From the NCBI GenBank assembly GCA_021613335.1, contig JAJTWR010000335.1, positions 31,001 to 95,000 of the forward strand: 64,000 bases of DNA, in the 5' to 3' direction. The notes below the pieces were generated by a model, which was not told the origin of the DNA, made no database searches, and was given only the letters and a program-made list of their open reading frames with translations. The first letter of the stretch is position 1, and every line of letters starts with the position of its first letter. Positions 33,041 through 44,562 of the stretch are shown in pieces. This DNA comes from Whitmania pigra (taxonomy: Eukaryota > Annelida > Clitellata > Hirudinida > Haemopidae). A program made the translations under genes and the position numbers.

Positions 33041-36000
33041 GGTCTAAGCTTTTAATCTGAATATTTGCGAGTGCAATGGATTAAAAGTTGGAAATCAAAT
33101 GTTTGTCTCATTTATCGTCGAACATCGCTGCTTTTTGTAACCTCGTTCACAACTGAAACTTGCCCACTCGCCCACCGTATGGATAAGCGTCAACATTTCA
33201 CGGCACATCTCTACAAATCGCAAACGGCAATGAGTGGCTGAGGATGCTAATTGATTATTCATTAGATCCTCGACTACCTGAAAACAAGGGTGGACTTTGT
33301 GGAGAGGGTGCTGCACCACTTGGACACCTCAGCCATCATGGACCTCCTCCTCAGACTCGTCATGAGCATGGACAGCCAGCAGTGCAAGTCGGACTGCGTA
33401 GAGGTAGCGACGGTCGCTCGCTTGCTTAATTATTCGATTGCTTAATTAATAACTTAATGCACTCATAAATTTCATTTATTTATTTCGTTTAATTTTATTT
33501 CACTCACTCGTAATAATAATGATAATATTAATTTATTCTTTTCCCTTCTGCTCTGGTCAGTGGCTCAAAGAACAGAAGCTCATCGCTCGACTCATAGACA
33601 CATTAAAGCCATCCAATAAAGCAGAGGTGGGTGGAGCTATTATTAGTCATAAATTATGCTTTAAATTGCATCTGTCTGTTTTTCTGTAGTGTTTTTTCAG
33701 GATTTGGTTTAAAAAGGTGTTTAGTGAATATTTAGTGAATTTTTAATGAATATTTAGTGAATTTTTAATGAAGTAGTGCCATTAAGAACATGAAACATGG
33801 CTGCATTGCATAAGTGAGCTAATTTTAACAACTCTGACGACTACTGTCTGTTATTGAAACAGTGCATTTCTTATTTTAGGAACATTATAATAACATTAAT
33901 ATTATTAATAACATTGATCTTAATAATAATAATAGTTAGTGTCAGAAGCATTTTATTTTCATTGCAATAGCTTGTAAGATCTTGTTAATCGTTTGCATGG
34001 TATTTGTTTTAATCCTCGGGGCAGATAATTAGGTTAGTGTTGATGTTAAATAATATTTGTTGTCGCAACCAGTACTGATGTTATCATAAACCTAAATGTA
34101 ATAAGCAAAGTAACAAGCAAATGATATAGTTATATGTGTGATGCAGTTGTTTGCATGTTACATTCATAATAACAATGAAAACTGCTCATTAAAGTAGTTT
34201 AAATCACATTCTTAATAATAATAAATTAATTATGCTAATAATAATAAGCAATACTTCTTATTGCAAACAGGCCCACTACAATGCAGCTCAGTCCCTGTGT
34301 GACCTCATAAAACATGGCAGGGATCAAGTCTCCTTCGAGCAGGAGTCTACGTCCGGAGAGATCCTCCTCAACATCATCCAGTCGTGAGTCGTCTGCTGTT
34401 TTTATATTTTTTATATTCACTGACGGATGATCATCAGGATCGTGAGTTCTGATTTCATGTTAAATTTTATGGTTTAATGTAAGGAGAACAAGCGTCTGCG
34501 GGAGATGCATCTGCCGGTTGTGCACGGGACGTTCAAAGCTCTGCAGATAACATTTTCTTTAATATCACTTTTAATAAAGTAATTTGTTATCACTTTAATC
34601 AACCGTCGACGTTAATGTTATTGTAAGATGGATTAATTTCACTAAAAATTTCATCTCCAAAATTCTAAATCAGTAATAATGAAGTAAAAAAAACCATCAG
34701 AGCCAATGGCGAATAACATTGTTGCGCGTTGATTCGTCGAAGGGAGGAGTCGGTGTCGATGCTTCTGAACAACATGTTCGAGGATTTGTCTTCAGAGTCC
34801 AGTCTTCTCAGTGGAATCCTGGTTCTTCAGACCCTCATGGAGTTCAAGAAAGTCAGGTAGGCTTGGAATTAACATAATTTATTAATAGATGTCACATTAC
34901 TTATTTGATGTAAAGCATCTTGCTCCCTACCGTGCTAATTACGTGCGCGGTGACACGTAAAGCGATATGTCTGAGTTGAAAATTGTTCATCTTAATTTGG
35001 GCTTTAACGGGGCAACTGATGATGATAATGATCTCTCGCCCGAAGCCCCGAAGGTCCGTTGGACAGCTTGTCATCTCCTCTACCGGACATCGACAAGTTC
35101 ATGTCGGGAATTGAGGGGGCCTTGAAGTCCTTGGTGCCGAGGCTGAAAGATTTCCATGCCCTTCTCACGCAGCCACCAAAGGTAGGTCCACTTTGCCTTT
35201 TGTTTCTTCCGTCGTTCATCGTCAATTGCGCTTGCATTTATTAGCTCGACGTGTGTCAACAAATGCGGAAATAATTAGGAAATTATAAAATAAGATGATA
35301 AAACTACTGTTAAAGTTATATTAAAATAATATTGCATTACGTAATACCAATGCACTTGACAAACAACGTAGCAACATTTCTGTCCCATGCCTACTACGAT
35401 CGGGGTCCTTGAACTGCCCTTCGGCAACACCAGGCTGCAAGTGGCGAGGCTCTTCAACTGCCTTCTCACCTTCAACTACAACCCCATCAACCAGGAGCTG
35501 CACGGTCTCGGCTCTATTGGGGTTCTCCTCGTGAGTTTACAAGATGACCTGTTTTCCAATGATTGGTTGACATGGTTTTGAATGATTGGTTGACCTGGTT
35601 TTGATTGATCTGATTGTTCCAGGATATTTGCAGCTGGGTCATTTTACTGACGATCGTTTGATTGATTAACGACAGGATTTATTTTTCAACTACTCCTGGA
35701 ACAACTTCCTCCACAAACAATTCGAACAGTCCGTCTCCACCATTCTCACCAACTCAGTGACAGCAGAAGGCTCCACCAATAAGAGCCATTTGCAGCTCCT
35801 AACTCAGGTAATGATGATGATGATGATGGTGGCAATGATTAAGGTGGTCATGGTTATGATTGAGATGGCCGTGGTAATGATTTTTCCCCATTTGCGAAAA
35901 ATCATCGTCGAGGTGTAATTTCAGCTACTTGTGGAACTAAATCTTCTAGTCAGGATAATGGATGCTTTCAGCAACAACGAGGACCAGTGAGTGATGATGT

Positions 36001-38008
36001 TTGTGATGGTTTGGATGATTAATGATTTAGGTGGAAATGGTGGCGATGGTTATGCTGGTAAAGATGATGGTTGTGGTAGTATTGTTTGGGAATGAGATGG
36101 TAATGATTATGATATTGAACGAGATGACAATAGTTACAATACTAATTAAATGTTCGCTCTCTTATTGAAAGATGCATTGTTACTTTTTTTTGGCAGGATA
36201 AAAAGTGGAGGTCATCGTCATGGTTACATGGGTCACCTGACCAGAATATCCAATGCCCTGTCGGCTCACAAGCTCAAGGAACTGCTTGAAGGGGGTCAGA
36301 CGGTTTTTAGTTTTTATGATCTTGTGATTGATGTTGTTATTATTATTACTATTATTATTATTATTACGTAGTTATTATTATTATTGTCTTTGGCACAGGT
36401 CTTCCTGAAAGACAGTTTTTAATTTTTACAATCTTGTGATTTTGATATGGTTATTATTATTATTATATTATTATTATTATTGTTATTATTATTATTAGCT
36501 AGTTATTATTATTATTGTTGTTGCTATTCAGAACTACATCTGTCTCTTTGGCACAGGTCTTCCTGAAAGCACTTTAGAGAGATGGTCGGAGTTTGTGTCG
36601 ACGACTCTTGCAGAATCTAACAAAATAAATGCAATTGACGGGGTTAGTGGATAATTTGGTAACAAAGGCATTGCATTGTAATTGCATGCTGTAATGTACA
36701 TTTATTTATTTGCTGATAAAATCAATGGAGGTCCAGCTGTTTACTAAGATAGTTAGGGTTCCAATTGATGCCAGACATTTCTTACAGGATGTTTTGTGTG
36801 TAATAATGCGAAGCTATATATAAAATTGAGTAATATTGAATTTACATTTTGCAACTTATAAGGAAATCATGAAGTGTCCTCGTGGTTTTCCTTCGAACAC
36901 AGTGGAATGCTTTGGTAATAAGCACTGTAAAAACTTTATTCGGTTTCATATTCATTGCCTTTGTTTACTTAGTTATAGGAAAATATGTGTAGGAAAATAT
37001 TTGTCATGTAGATTTAGAACAGAAAGTGTGGGTGTGGATGTTGTCGCCGAGCATCGAGATTGAATCACTAAAAGATAGACGGTTGAGCTCTGGTACTTGA
37101 GGATTATGTAACCATGGGTAATTACGGCAATCTAATCCGTGGCCGAGACTGAAAGCACCGAGCAAAAGAAAGATGGTAATGATGAGGAAGAAAGAGCAAT
37201 TGTTCGTGATGTTGCAACTACAAGGATCGCTAAGGACTGTGTGAAGAAGATAACTGATTTGTTCGCTCTTATGGGAAACGAAGAATTATTAAAATTGTCT
37301 CAATCTGTTGTAAAAATTGTGCTTCTTTAATAGGTTTTTTGTGGCTAGTTTTAGATGATTGGAATTGAATTTTTTTCATTGATCTTGAAGAGAGGACAGA
37401 TTGGTCATACCCCTTATATGTCCTCTCCTCATGACTTTTATTGTGTTAGGCTAGCATTATTTATGTCCTGCAGTGAATCGATAATTACACATGAGATGAG
37501 ATCTTGTCGGCATCATCATCCTTCATTATGATCAATATCATCATCATCGTCGTCCTCAGGTTGGTAACTCGACGTCGGTGACTCACTCGACTACAGATGA
37601 AGAGTTCTGTCTCAACTTCCATCCGAACGATCCAGAGAGAAAGGTGCGAATCGATCAAATATTAATTATCTGCTCATCTAATTACGTCATTGACTAACTT
37701 ATTCTTAATCTGTCGCATGATTGGCTGTATCACCAGCCAATGCGATCATTAAAATTGAAGATTAAATATAATTTTAGAGTCTTGATAACCCACTTACTAT
37801 TTCCATATGCTATTTTTTTTATTCAATAGGGTGTCAGATTGTTTCGACTGGTAAACGAATATTATTTCTTCGGCTTATTTTTTTTGGCTGATATTTTTAG
37901 CAACATTGCAGAATTAACCAAGCCACTCAATATTTAAGAATTCACATTTGTACTGGTAATGATAATACCACTGCACTCTAAATTATTGTTATAATTTTCA
38001 CCTAAAAC

Positions 38009-38039
<31 letters not shown>

Positions 38040-40200
38040 ATTATTTTCATACGTCTCAAGGTAAGTTTTACCAGTTCAGAGCTTTGATTTTATGACTGCT
38101 TGCATTTCATTGGTTAATAATAATTTGTTCCACCCACTCATCTGTTTTGAAATGTCATCTGAGTGAATTGACCAATTAGACGGTGAACTGCATGGTTTAC
38201 TCAAGGCAATGATCTTAACAATTTTGCCATCCTTTCTCTTATTGGATGATCTGCATAGTGGGCGGAGTCAGAGACTTTATTTATCCTTTCATTTTGCCTG
38301 TTTTAGTTAAGCTTCCTCTGCTCAACAGGATGAATTTGTGAATATTAATTAAATTACATAAATAATTTGTAATCATTCGACTTGTATCAACGACAACTTC
38401 AAGAGCACCCACGATTAAGTCGGCGTCTGCTTCCGTAATGAATAAGCAAACGAGTTAAGATATCGGAACAATTAAAAGAAGACACAGTAATTTAACTGAA
38501 TGTTATCATCGAATTTATTACTCTTTAATGTCATTTCAAAGTGCGGCTTCATCGGAGACGAGCTGCTGGATAACGATGAGATAGGGTGAGTTGTTGCCCT
38601 TGATTTGAATTGTTAATTAATAATTATATTATTGCGACCTGACGTGTATTGATTACGTAATGTATCGTATATTAATTTAGTATGATAATATTAGATCGAG
38701 TGTTTGTTTACTTTTAGTGTCACGATCAACGACACGTTCAACTGGTCCAATCTCAGTCCCTCTGCTTTAGAAAATGTAAGCAATTGTCTGATAGCATCGT
38801 TGTTTCCTCCGTGCTATTAATATTTATTTACTCGTGATGGTCCATTAGGTTTTACCTCGGATTATTGCGAGCCTCTTTCATAATTACCATTGATGATTAC
38901 GATCGATGGAGTAAAAGTTTTTATCATTTCAGGCGGAGAAAAAGATGTCCTTGTTCGAAGACATGTGCGAGTCTCGCACCAACAACTTTTCAGACGAGGA
39001 CGTCTGGGAGGAAAAGCTGGCAAATTTTCCAGAGTCTCTGTGGGTTTCAGTTTTTGATACTCTTTTGTAACATATTGTAATTTCTTACTTATATATATTA
39101 CATTGTTCAATGTTGTACAGTTTTTATTAATAGTTTGTAACTTATCATAATTTATCAATGGTAATAATAATCTTCGGTGGTTTCAGCTTGAAGCCCGAAG
39201 TGCTGGAGAAGATGAAGACTTCGGAAGCTGAGATCGAAAAGAAGGCCGCAAGTCCAACTGTGGAGGAGATGGAGGTGTCATCCTCCAACGAAGGTGGGTT
39301 GAGTTCGTCGGGTTCTTTGTACCACGGAAGTAACGTTCGGTCGATCGATTATTTCTTTGTTGTTTCAAGTGGTGTCGATGCTTTTGAGGTTGTGTCTATA
39401 ATTTTCTTGTTCGAATAGCTCAGATTCCACTTACGATGACAAATTCACCTTACAATGACATCGATAAACTAAAAGTCATTTGGATTTTTATAACCTCGTC
39501 ATTGTTATTGATGCAGGGTGGGCCAAGTTCGAGGAACACCTGCCGATGGACGAAAACACGACGAGTTCTCCTTCGTGGTCTCCTCAAAGCAATCAGACAA
39601 ATGCAGACGATAATTGGGCTGACTTTTCACAATACGAAACACATGGCCAACAAAGTCTGAGGTCATACGGGTGCAATTCTAATTGATTGTTATTCTACAT
39701 TTCTATATTTAACACTAATATCTCATGTTGACCCTGAAAATTGGTAATTGAAAATTGTTGATTTTAATGTTTTCAGCTCCAACCACAGCAAAAATTTGTC
39801 TCAGCATGAAGATGAAAATTTTACTTTTAATGGTTGGTCATATTTAATTTTTTTATTAAATATATCACTATCAATTACTAAATTTGCCTTCATTTTTTCC
39901 TGCAGATGCCAAAACAGAAGAGACACTTGGGTGAGCATTTCCTTGAAGCTTGAATCCCTTCATTGATTGAAATTTCTTACTACTTGTCAAAATCATCAAT
40001 CACTAATTGGCTTGATTCGTGCAATTGTAACTCTCGTCTACTTTCAAGTTTATAGTCAACCTGATTACTAAAAGCAAGCATCGACTGGCATTACTGATCT
40101 TGTTTTATTTCGTCGTCTTTTTCTAAACAGGGGACTCATAGGCCAATCACCGGGCTCCTCGACCCCCCCTGTCGCGAAGGTAGAAGGTGGTCTGGGTTAG
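31028..40200 (+). CDS. Protein phosphatase 6 regulatory subunit, SAPS family (complete, 24 exons)
   Basis: Regulatory/scaffold subunit that binds the PP6 catalytic subunit through the SAPS helical-repeat domain. Exons: 31028-31084, 31251-31354, 31631-31717, 32372-32504, 32854-32907, 33266-33403, 33561-33626, 34271-34383, 34743-34856, 35046-35181, 35372-35530, 35676-35807, 35925-35986, 36197-36294, 36557-36642, 37560-37643, 38542-38585, 38718-38775, 38933-39039, 39187-39293, 39517-39661, 39777-39832, 39906-39930, 40131-40200. All phases agree; the product is 744 residues. The start is fixed by [19 protein letters not shown], matching the family N-terminus (MFW...). Further family blocks are [61 protein letters not shown] and [11 protein letters not shown]. 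The acidic, Trp-containing C-terminal tail ([15 protein letters not shown]) is shorter than in vertebrates, where these proteins have about 800-900 residues. Some acceptors (exons 2, 9, 10) lack a clear pyrimidine tract. Confidence 0.95.
36298..36569. repeat. imperfect tandem duplication covering a PPP6R intron and its acceptor
   Basis: Copy 1 (about 36300-36411) and copy 2 (about 36412-36569) share a TTTTTAxTTTTTA block, ATCTTGTGATT, a TTA array and the closing block CTTTGGCACAGGTCTTCC. The second copy supplies the real acceptor of PPP6R exon 36557-36642. The first copy carries a matching AG and the first 14 exon bases, but reading on from it reaches a stop within about 50 bases. Confidence 0.8.
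37139..37330 (+). CDS. unrecognised 63-codon open frame inside a PPP6R intron
   Basis: Within the 917-base intron 36643-37559 lies an open frame with a non-repetitive, hydrophilic, coding-like composition (motifs [30 protein letters not shown]), ending in TAA. The nearest upstream start-like codon is GTG; no in-frame ATG precedes the segment and no AG acceptor is evident at its left edge. It could be a nested gene fragment, a processed pseudogene piece or a transposon remnant. I do not recognise the family. Confidence 0.25.
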   Translation: MAETESTEQKKDGNDEEERAIVRDVATTRIAKDCVKKITDLFALMGNEELLKLSQSVVKIVLL

Positions 40201-41205
40201 AACTCGTCTTCGGATTCGCAATTACTGTCCAGCGTTGATTAAGTTTTTATTGTTAAATATAATTACAAGTCTCAAGCTGATTTTCTGAAATCTGGGAAAT
40301 TCTAAGGACATCCAAATGACAGCCAATCTTACGTCTTACCACTGTTGTCGACGGTTTTGTTATGATTATGATTACTATTACTATTATTAATAACTTCGAC
40401 TTGTTCTCATTACCATTGCCCTTCGTAACTATTATAATCCCAGCTGGCTTCTATCTATATTGTCTGTCTCCTCGTAATCTAGCTCTCGAGTGTAGGACAT
40501 TGATGTACACACGAACGAGGTGATGATGATGATAATAATGTTCTTCCTTTATAGACACTTATTATTGCAATCTATGAATTGATTTTTTAACTTGCCCAAA
40601 CAACTTCCACGCGTTCCGACGGCAGTTTGAATTTCATTTTCGAGTGGCTTAACCGTATCGACTGGATTCGACGCTTGGAAGGACAATATACCACGGCAGT
40701 CTGCTTGCTCCCTCGTGATGCCAGGAGTTTACTAGACAGATTATAATTCGCAATCAATTAATGGATTATAGATTTGACGACTAGATTCTGCAATCCTTAA
40801 ACAATTTTGTCACAAGCAAGCAAATGTGCCAGAGCATGAGCATTATTTCATGGGAAGCCGTCACGAAATTCTTTTTTATCTATTAATTTAAAAAAAATAT
40901 TGCATCTGTTTTGAAAATCTATGATCTTGTTGATCCCAGCGAAATGTTATTTAAATGGCTTAAAGCTTTTGAGGAGCCTGTTGTGAGGTGCTTGCAAACG
41001 TGCTAAGAATATCATCGTTGTGTAAAATTTTGCTTAATTTGAGTGGTGAGTCAGTTTTAAAACTTAAAACAACAATGAGAATAAATGGTAAAGGAGGTGA
41101 TGAATCAGTAGACCATGCATTTGTGAGGCTTGTATAAGATTTTGGGATTTAAAAGAAAAAACTCTATAAATTGAAGCAGCTCTAAAGTTCGGGATGCAAC
41201 TGTTT
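40201..41205. other. convergent 3' region between PPP6R and NKRF-like genes
   Basis: About 1 kb of AT-rich sequence lies between the stop codons of the two converging genes and presumably holds both 3' untranslated regions. A small GATGATGATGATAATAATG block occurs near 40523. No additional gene is apparent. Confidence 0.6.
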
Positions 41206-43013
41206 CTAGCCGGTCGGGGGTACGAGTTTGTGGCGACGAGTTTCACCATTGCTTGTCAGCAGATGGGACAACAGTTCTTGGGGGGAACGCTTTCTGCTCA
41301 GGATGAGGTACCTCTCGTCACCTTTGTTATAACTCTTGGTCTTCAAGTGTAGCTTGCGGGCGACGTTGTGGATGATGGATCTCTCCTCGACCGAAAATGA
41401 AGGTGCAAAGACCAGATCCTCCTGCTTGTCAGACCTGATGAAATCCTCGACGACTTGGGTGACCGCAACTTGAAATTCGGGAGCTATTCCGTTCTCGCTC
41501 CTCATGCCGAGCCCTTCCCTGTTCCTGACCGAACTGAGGCCTATGGGGCTGCTGATGCCCTGGTTGCCCTCCTTGCCAACCCCTCCCCCGGACCAGCCCA
41601 TCCTCCTCAGCAGTTTGTTACCTGAGGATGATAACAAATGTTGAAATTGGTCAAAAGACAATATAAAACCAATAAGACTTTGAGATCATTAATTTTAAAA
41701 TTGCTTAGTTTAGGCCTTTGTTGCAATGGAAACAAGCACCAATAAGATGTGATGTTTAAGACTTAGACGAAATTAAAGAGCATCTCTTCAAATCTCAATA
41801 GGGCTGACCAATGTTGGAATCTGGGATTGGTTCCTCTATGGTCGTCGACGCCTTGTCGGAGAGAAGTTGTTCCTTCTGAACTGCATCGTCGATATTGACG
41901 TCGCCGGCGCTCTTAGACAATATGGTGTAGCACGACTTCCTCAGCAATTCCAGCATCCTTTCTGATGCAGTCGTCATGGCTTCGTCCCTGCTATCCTTCT
42001 TATCGACCGAAACGATGTTTTTTCCTAAGGACAGTCGGCATTCGTAGGTGTTGTCCTTAATAGAGTATTGGACGTCAAAATCCAATTGCAATCTGTTGAA
42101 TTCAGCACTCTGCCTTAAGATGTTGGTGGCGCCATGTTGGACGTCTAATTGTCCGATGAGCACAAAGATTCCGTCGAATTTGACTTCGGTCTCTGTTTTG
42201 GGCTTCTTCGGCTGGATGACCGCATGCGCGCTAGCCGATCCTATTAAAACACATTCTGTAGGGCTTTTATGAGATTTTGAAATCTTTAAATGTGGCATTT
42301 TCAAGACAGATAAAGCATTCTGGTATGCCTCTGCTTTGGCCTGTTTCTTGTTGGGAGCCTCACCTTCACTCAAAATGATGCAATCTACTTGCAAAGAGTA
42401 AAAAAAATTTCTGTTTGGCAAATCATTGAATTTCATGCTTGAGGTCATCTTCATTTTGTCAAACGCCATTTGTAGGATGCTAATGGCATTGTCCGATTGT
42501 TTAGCAGCCATTAAATTTCTTACCAGTGAGGACAAATTGGAAAATTTTCTTTCTAGTTGAGCTAATTCATTTTGTGAGAAAGGGAGCTGGCTAGAATGAG
42601 GCATATTAACCTTATCATTTCGCAGAGGGGGTGGCCTCCATGCTCCCTGGTCCAATTTTCTTTTGGGAACAATAACCGGTCGATTATGCACTTCAGGCCT
42701 GAAATCCGTTATGAGACTCCTTTCCACGTTGTTTTCATAATGTGACAGCCGTTGCATAAGTTCTTCAGGGTAGCTTTAAAAAAATGGACTTCATTGGTTC
42801 GTCAAAATAATTTCTTAGTATGTTATGAGCATAATCATACCTGCAACCATAAAAGTGTACGTTCACGTAACAACTGGCCAAAGTGATAAGTTCATCTTTT
42901 TCTAACTGGTCTTTATTCGAAAGTATGAAAGCACGACGAAGTTTCCATTCCGTAGTGCTATCATGCGGTCTACGGTAATCGTCCACGTTAAATTCATTCT
43001 CTCGCGCGTCCAT
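41206..43013 (-). CDS. NKRF: NKRF-like protein (XTBD, two dsRNA-binding domains, G-patch, R3H)
   Basis: Homologue of NF-kappa-B-repressing factor, a nucleolar RNA-binding protein known in mammals to recruit XRN2 and to stimulate the helicase DHX15 through its G-patch. Exons: 42841-43013, 41809-42773, 41206-41621; introns of 67 and 187 bases; 517 residues. The XRN2-binding XTBD domain spans residues about 14-75 and crosses the first intron (WKLRRAFILSNKD, DELITLASCYVNVHFYGC, then SYPEELMQRL). A first dsRBD lies at about 155-217 (GEAPNKKQAKAEAYQNALSV) and a second at about 260-340. The G-patch begins at about 381 (NKLLRRMGWSGG...GLG) and the R3H domain follows at about 440-505. Stop TAG at 41206-41208. 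Reading straight through the first donor hits a stop after 25 codons; the spliced frame restores the XTBD. It is convergent with PPP6R and divergent from the PH-domain gene. Confidence 0.92.
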
Positions 43014-43316
43014 GTTTTAGTGTAAATTACAAAATAAAAGCAAAAAATGCCCGTAACAAACAAATAAGGATTTTCGCAGTCGGGCGATAAGCAAAGAATT
43101 TCATATGTAAAACCTTTTGTTAAATAAATTCTATTTATATTGAATATTATTAAAAACATTTAAAAATAAAATATTAATACAGCAAATAACTAAAATGATA
43201 TTTTAAATTAAAATATAACATTTGTTGGTAAACATCCCGTGATCATCCGTGTATCTCATCATTCATCCGTGTTGCCGAATGTGACTTGGTTTGCTAAATT
43301 GGACGGAATAGCAATT
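43014..43316. promoter_or_regulatory. short divergent intergenic region, probable bidirectional promoter
   Basis: 303 bases separate the start codons of the NKRF-like gene (minus) and the PH-domain gene (plus). The spacing is compatible with a shared promoter. The sequence is AT-rich; I see no clear TATA box, initiator or other named element. Confidence 0.35.
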
Positions 43317-43937
43317 ATGAAATTAAATGAAAAACATCTTTCTTTGTTTGCCTCCACGTCTTCCATTGACAAACAAGGATATTTGAACAAACGGGGGGAG
43401 TTGAATAAAGCATTCCAGAAACGATGGTTTGTTTTAATCGGCAATCTTCTGTTTTATTACGACAAGAAAGGCGACTTGGAACCGACAGGTGTAATCGTAT
43501 TGGAGGGCTTCAGCATCGAGATGGTAGAGAATCTGGATAAATATGCCTTCGAACTCGTATTTCCAGGCCTCGGGTGTCGCACATATACGCTGGCGGCGGA
43601 GAGTCAGGAAGAAATGGAAGATTGGATGAGAGCGCTCACATGCGCTAGTTACGACTACATGAAAATGGCTATCAAGGACCTACAGAATCAGCTTGACGAA
43701 CTCATAGCAGACGAGAAGAAGGCCAGCATAAACGCCCAACCTCCGCCTGGCAATCGAAGTCGCAGTAAAAGACCAAACCCTTTCGAGTCGAGCAACGAGT
43801 CAAACAACAGACGAAGCTCTTGTGATTTTGGCAAAAGTCACAGTGATTTTGAGGAGTTGCACCAATTTTTTGGTCAGCTCATCAGCATGAAGATTAGTCC
43901 TTTGAATGTTGAAAAAGATGCTCAGAGAGCCGAATGA
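43317..43937 (+). CDS. Sesquipedalian/PHETA-like PH-domain protein (intronless)
   Basis: Homologue of PHETA1/2 (FAM109, sesquipedalian), endosomal adaptors that bind OCRL-type inositol 5-phosphatases and act in endosome-to-Golgi and recycling traffic. The 206-residue product starts at 43317; an in-frame ATG at 43239 exists, but MKLNEKHLSLFA matches the family N-terminus, so the later start is chosen. The PH domain is at residues about 18-112 (GYLNKRGELNKAFQKRWFVL, GVIVLEGFSIEMVE, YTLAAESQEEMEDWMRAL). A helical segment follows (LQNQLDELIADEKK), then a basic linker (NRSRSKRPNPF). Near residue 177-190, DFEELHQFFGQL matches the F&H motif known to bind the phosphatase. It is a single exon, against multi-exon neighbours. 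An AATAAA lies near 44481, before the convergent IWS1 stop. Confidence 0.93.
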   Translation: MKLNEKHLSLFASTSSIDKQGYLNKRGELNKAFQKRWFVLIGNLLFYYDKKGDLEPTGVIVLEGFSIEMVENLDKYAFELVFPGLGCRTYTLAAESQEEMEDWMRALTCASYDYMKMAIKDLQNQLDELIADEKKASINAQPPPGNRSRSKRPNPFESSNESNNRRSSCDFGKSHSDFEELHQFFGQLISMKISPLNVEKDAQRAE

Positions 43938-44562
43938 AGGGATACGGGAAGTTATCTAAAATTTGGTGCTTCGACAATGATATTGAACTCCAATCATCAT
44001 AATGTCAAAATGTTTTGTAGGGATTAGCACTCATACCTTGCTTAGAAGAAGAAATCTCAGATATGGTTTTGTGGCAAACGACTGATCGTTTTTATTGTGT
44101 CATTTTTTTCATGCAACTACTGCACTCAATTTCTGCAAACTGTCATAATTAACTCTAACGTGTTTTTCTACGTTCTGTTTTCAAGAGTTTCTAATTGTCA
44201 TTTGTTATGCAAAGAAATAACAGCACTACATCTACTGTTCAGCTGAAAAACTGGTTTATGGTATCAATGTTAAAGACATTACGACGAGCTACTGCAAAAT
44301 TATTGAAACTGAGGTCGCATTTCTACTTGCGACACCAAACACGTCGAACAAACATGCGAGCACATCGTTTGCGGTTTGTAGTCAGCTTTTGAAGCGTCTC
44401 GACTATTTTGAAAATCTATTAAGTCTTCGGACGTTCGACCAGTTGACATGGCATCGACGTTCATGGCCTCGATTTATCAAAATAAACGGTTGTAAACAGA
44501 TCGCAAAAATAATAAGTGTTTCTAAATATGTCCCTATGCAGTGATCTCTCTAACATAATTTA

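Noticed and set aside
44195..44392. 65-codon Arg-rich frame downstream of the PH-domain gene
   Set aside because: Lies in the expected 3' UTR, has no recognisable motif and no coding-like conservation I can point to.
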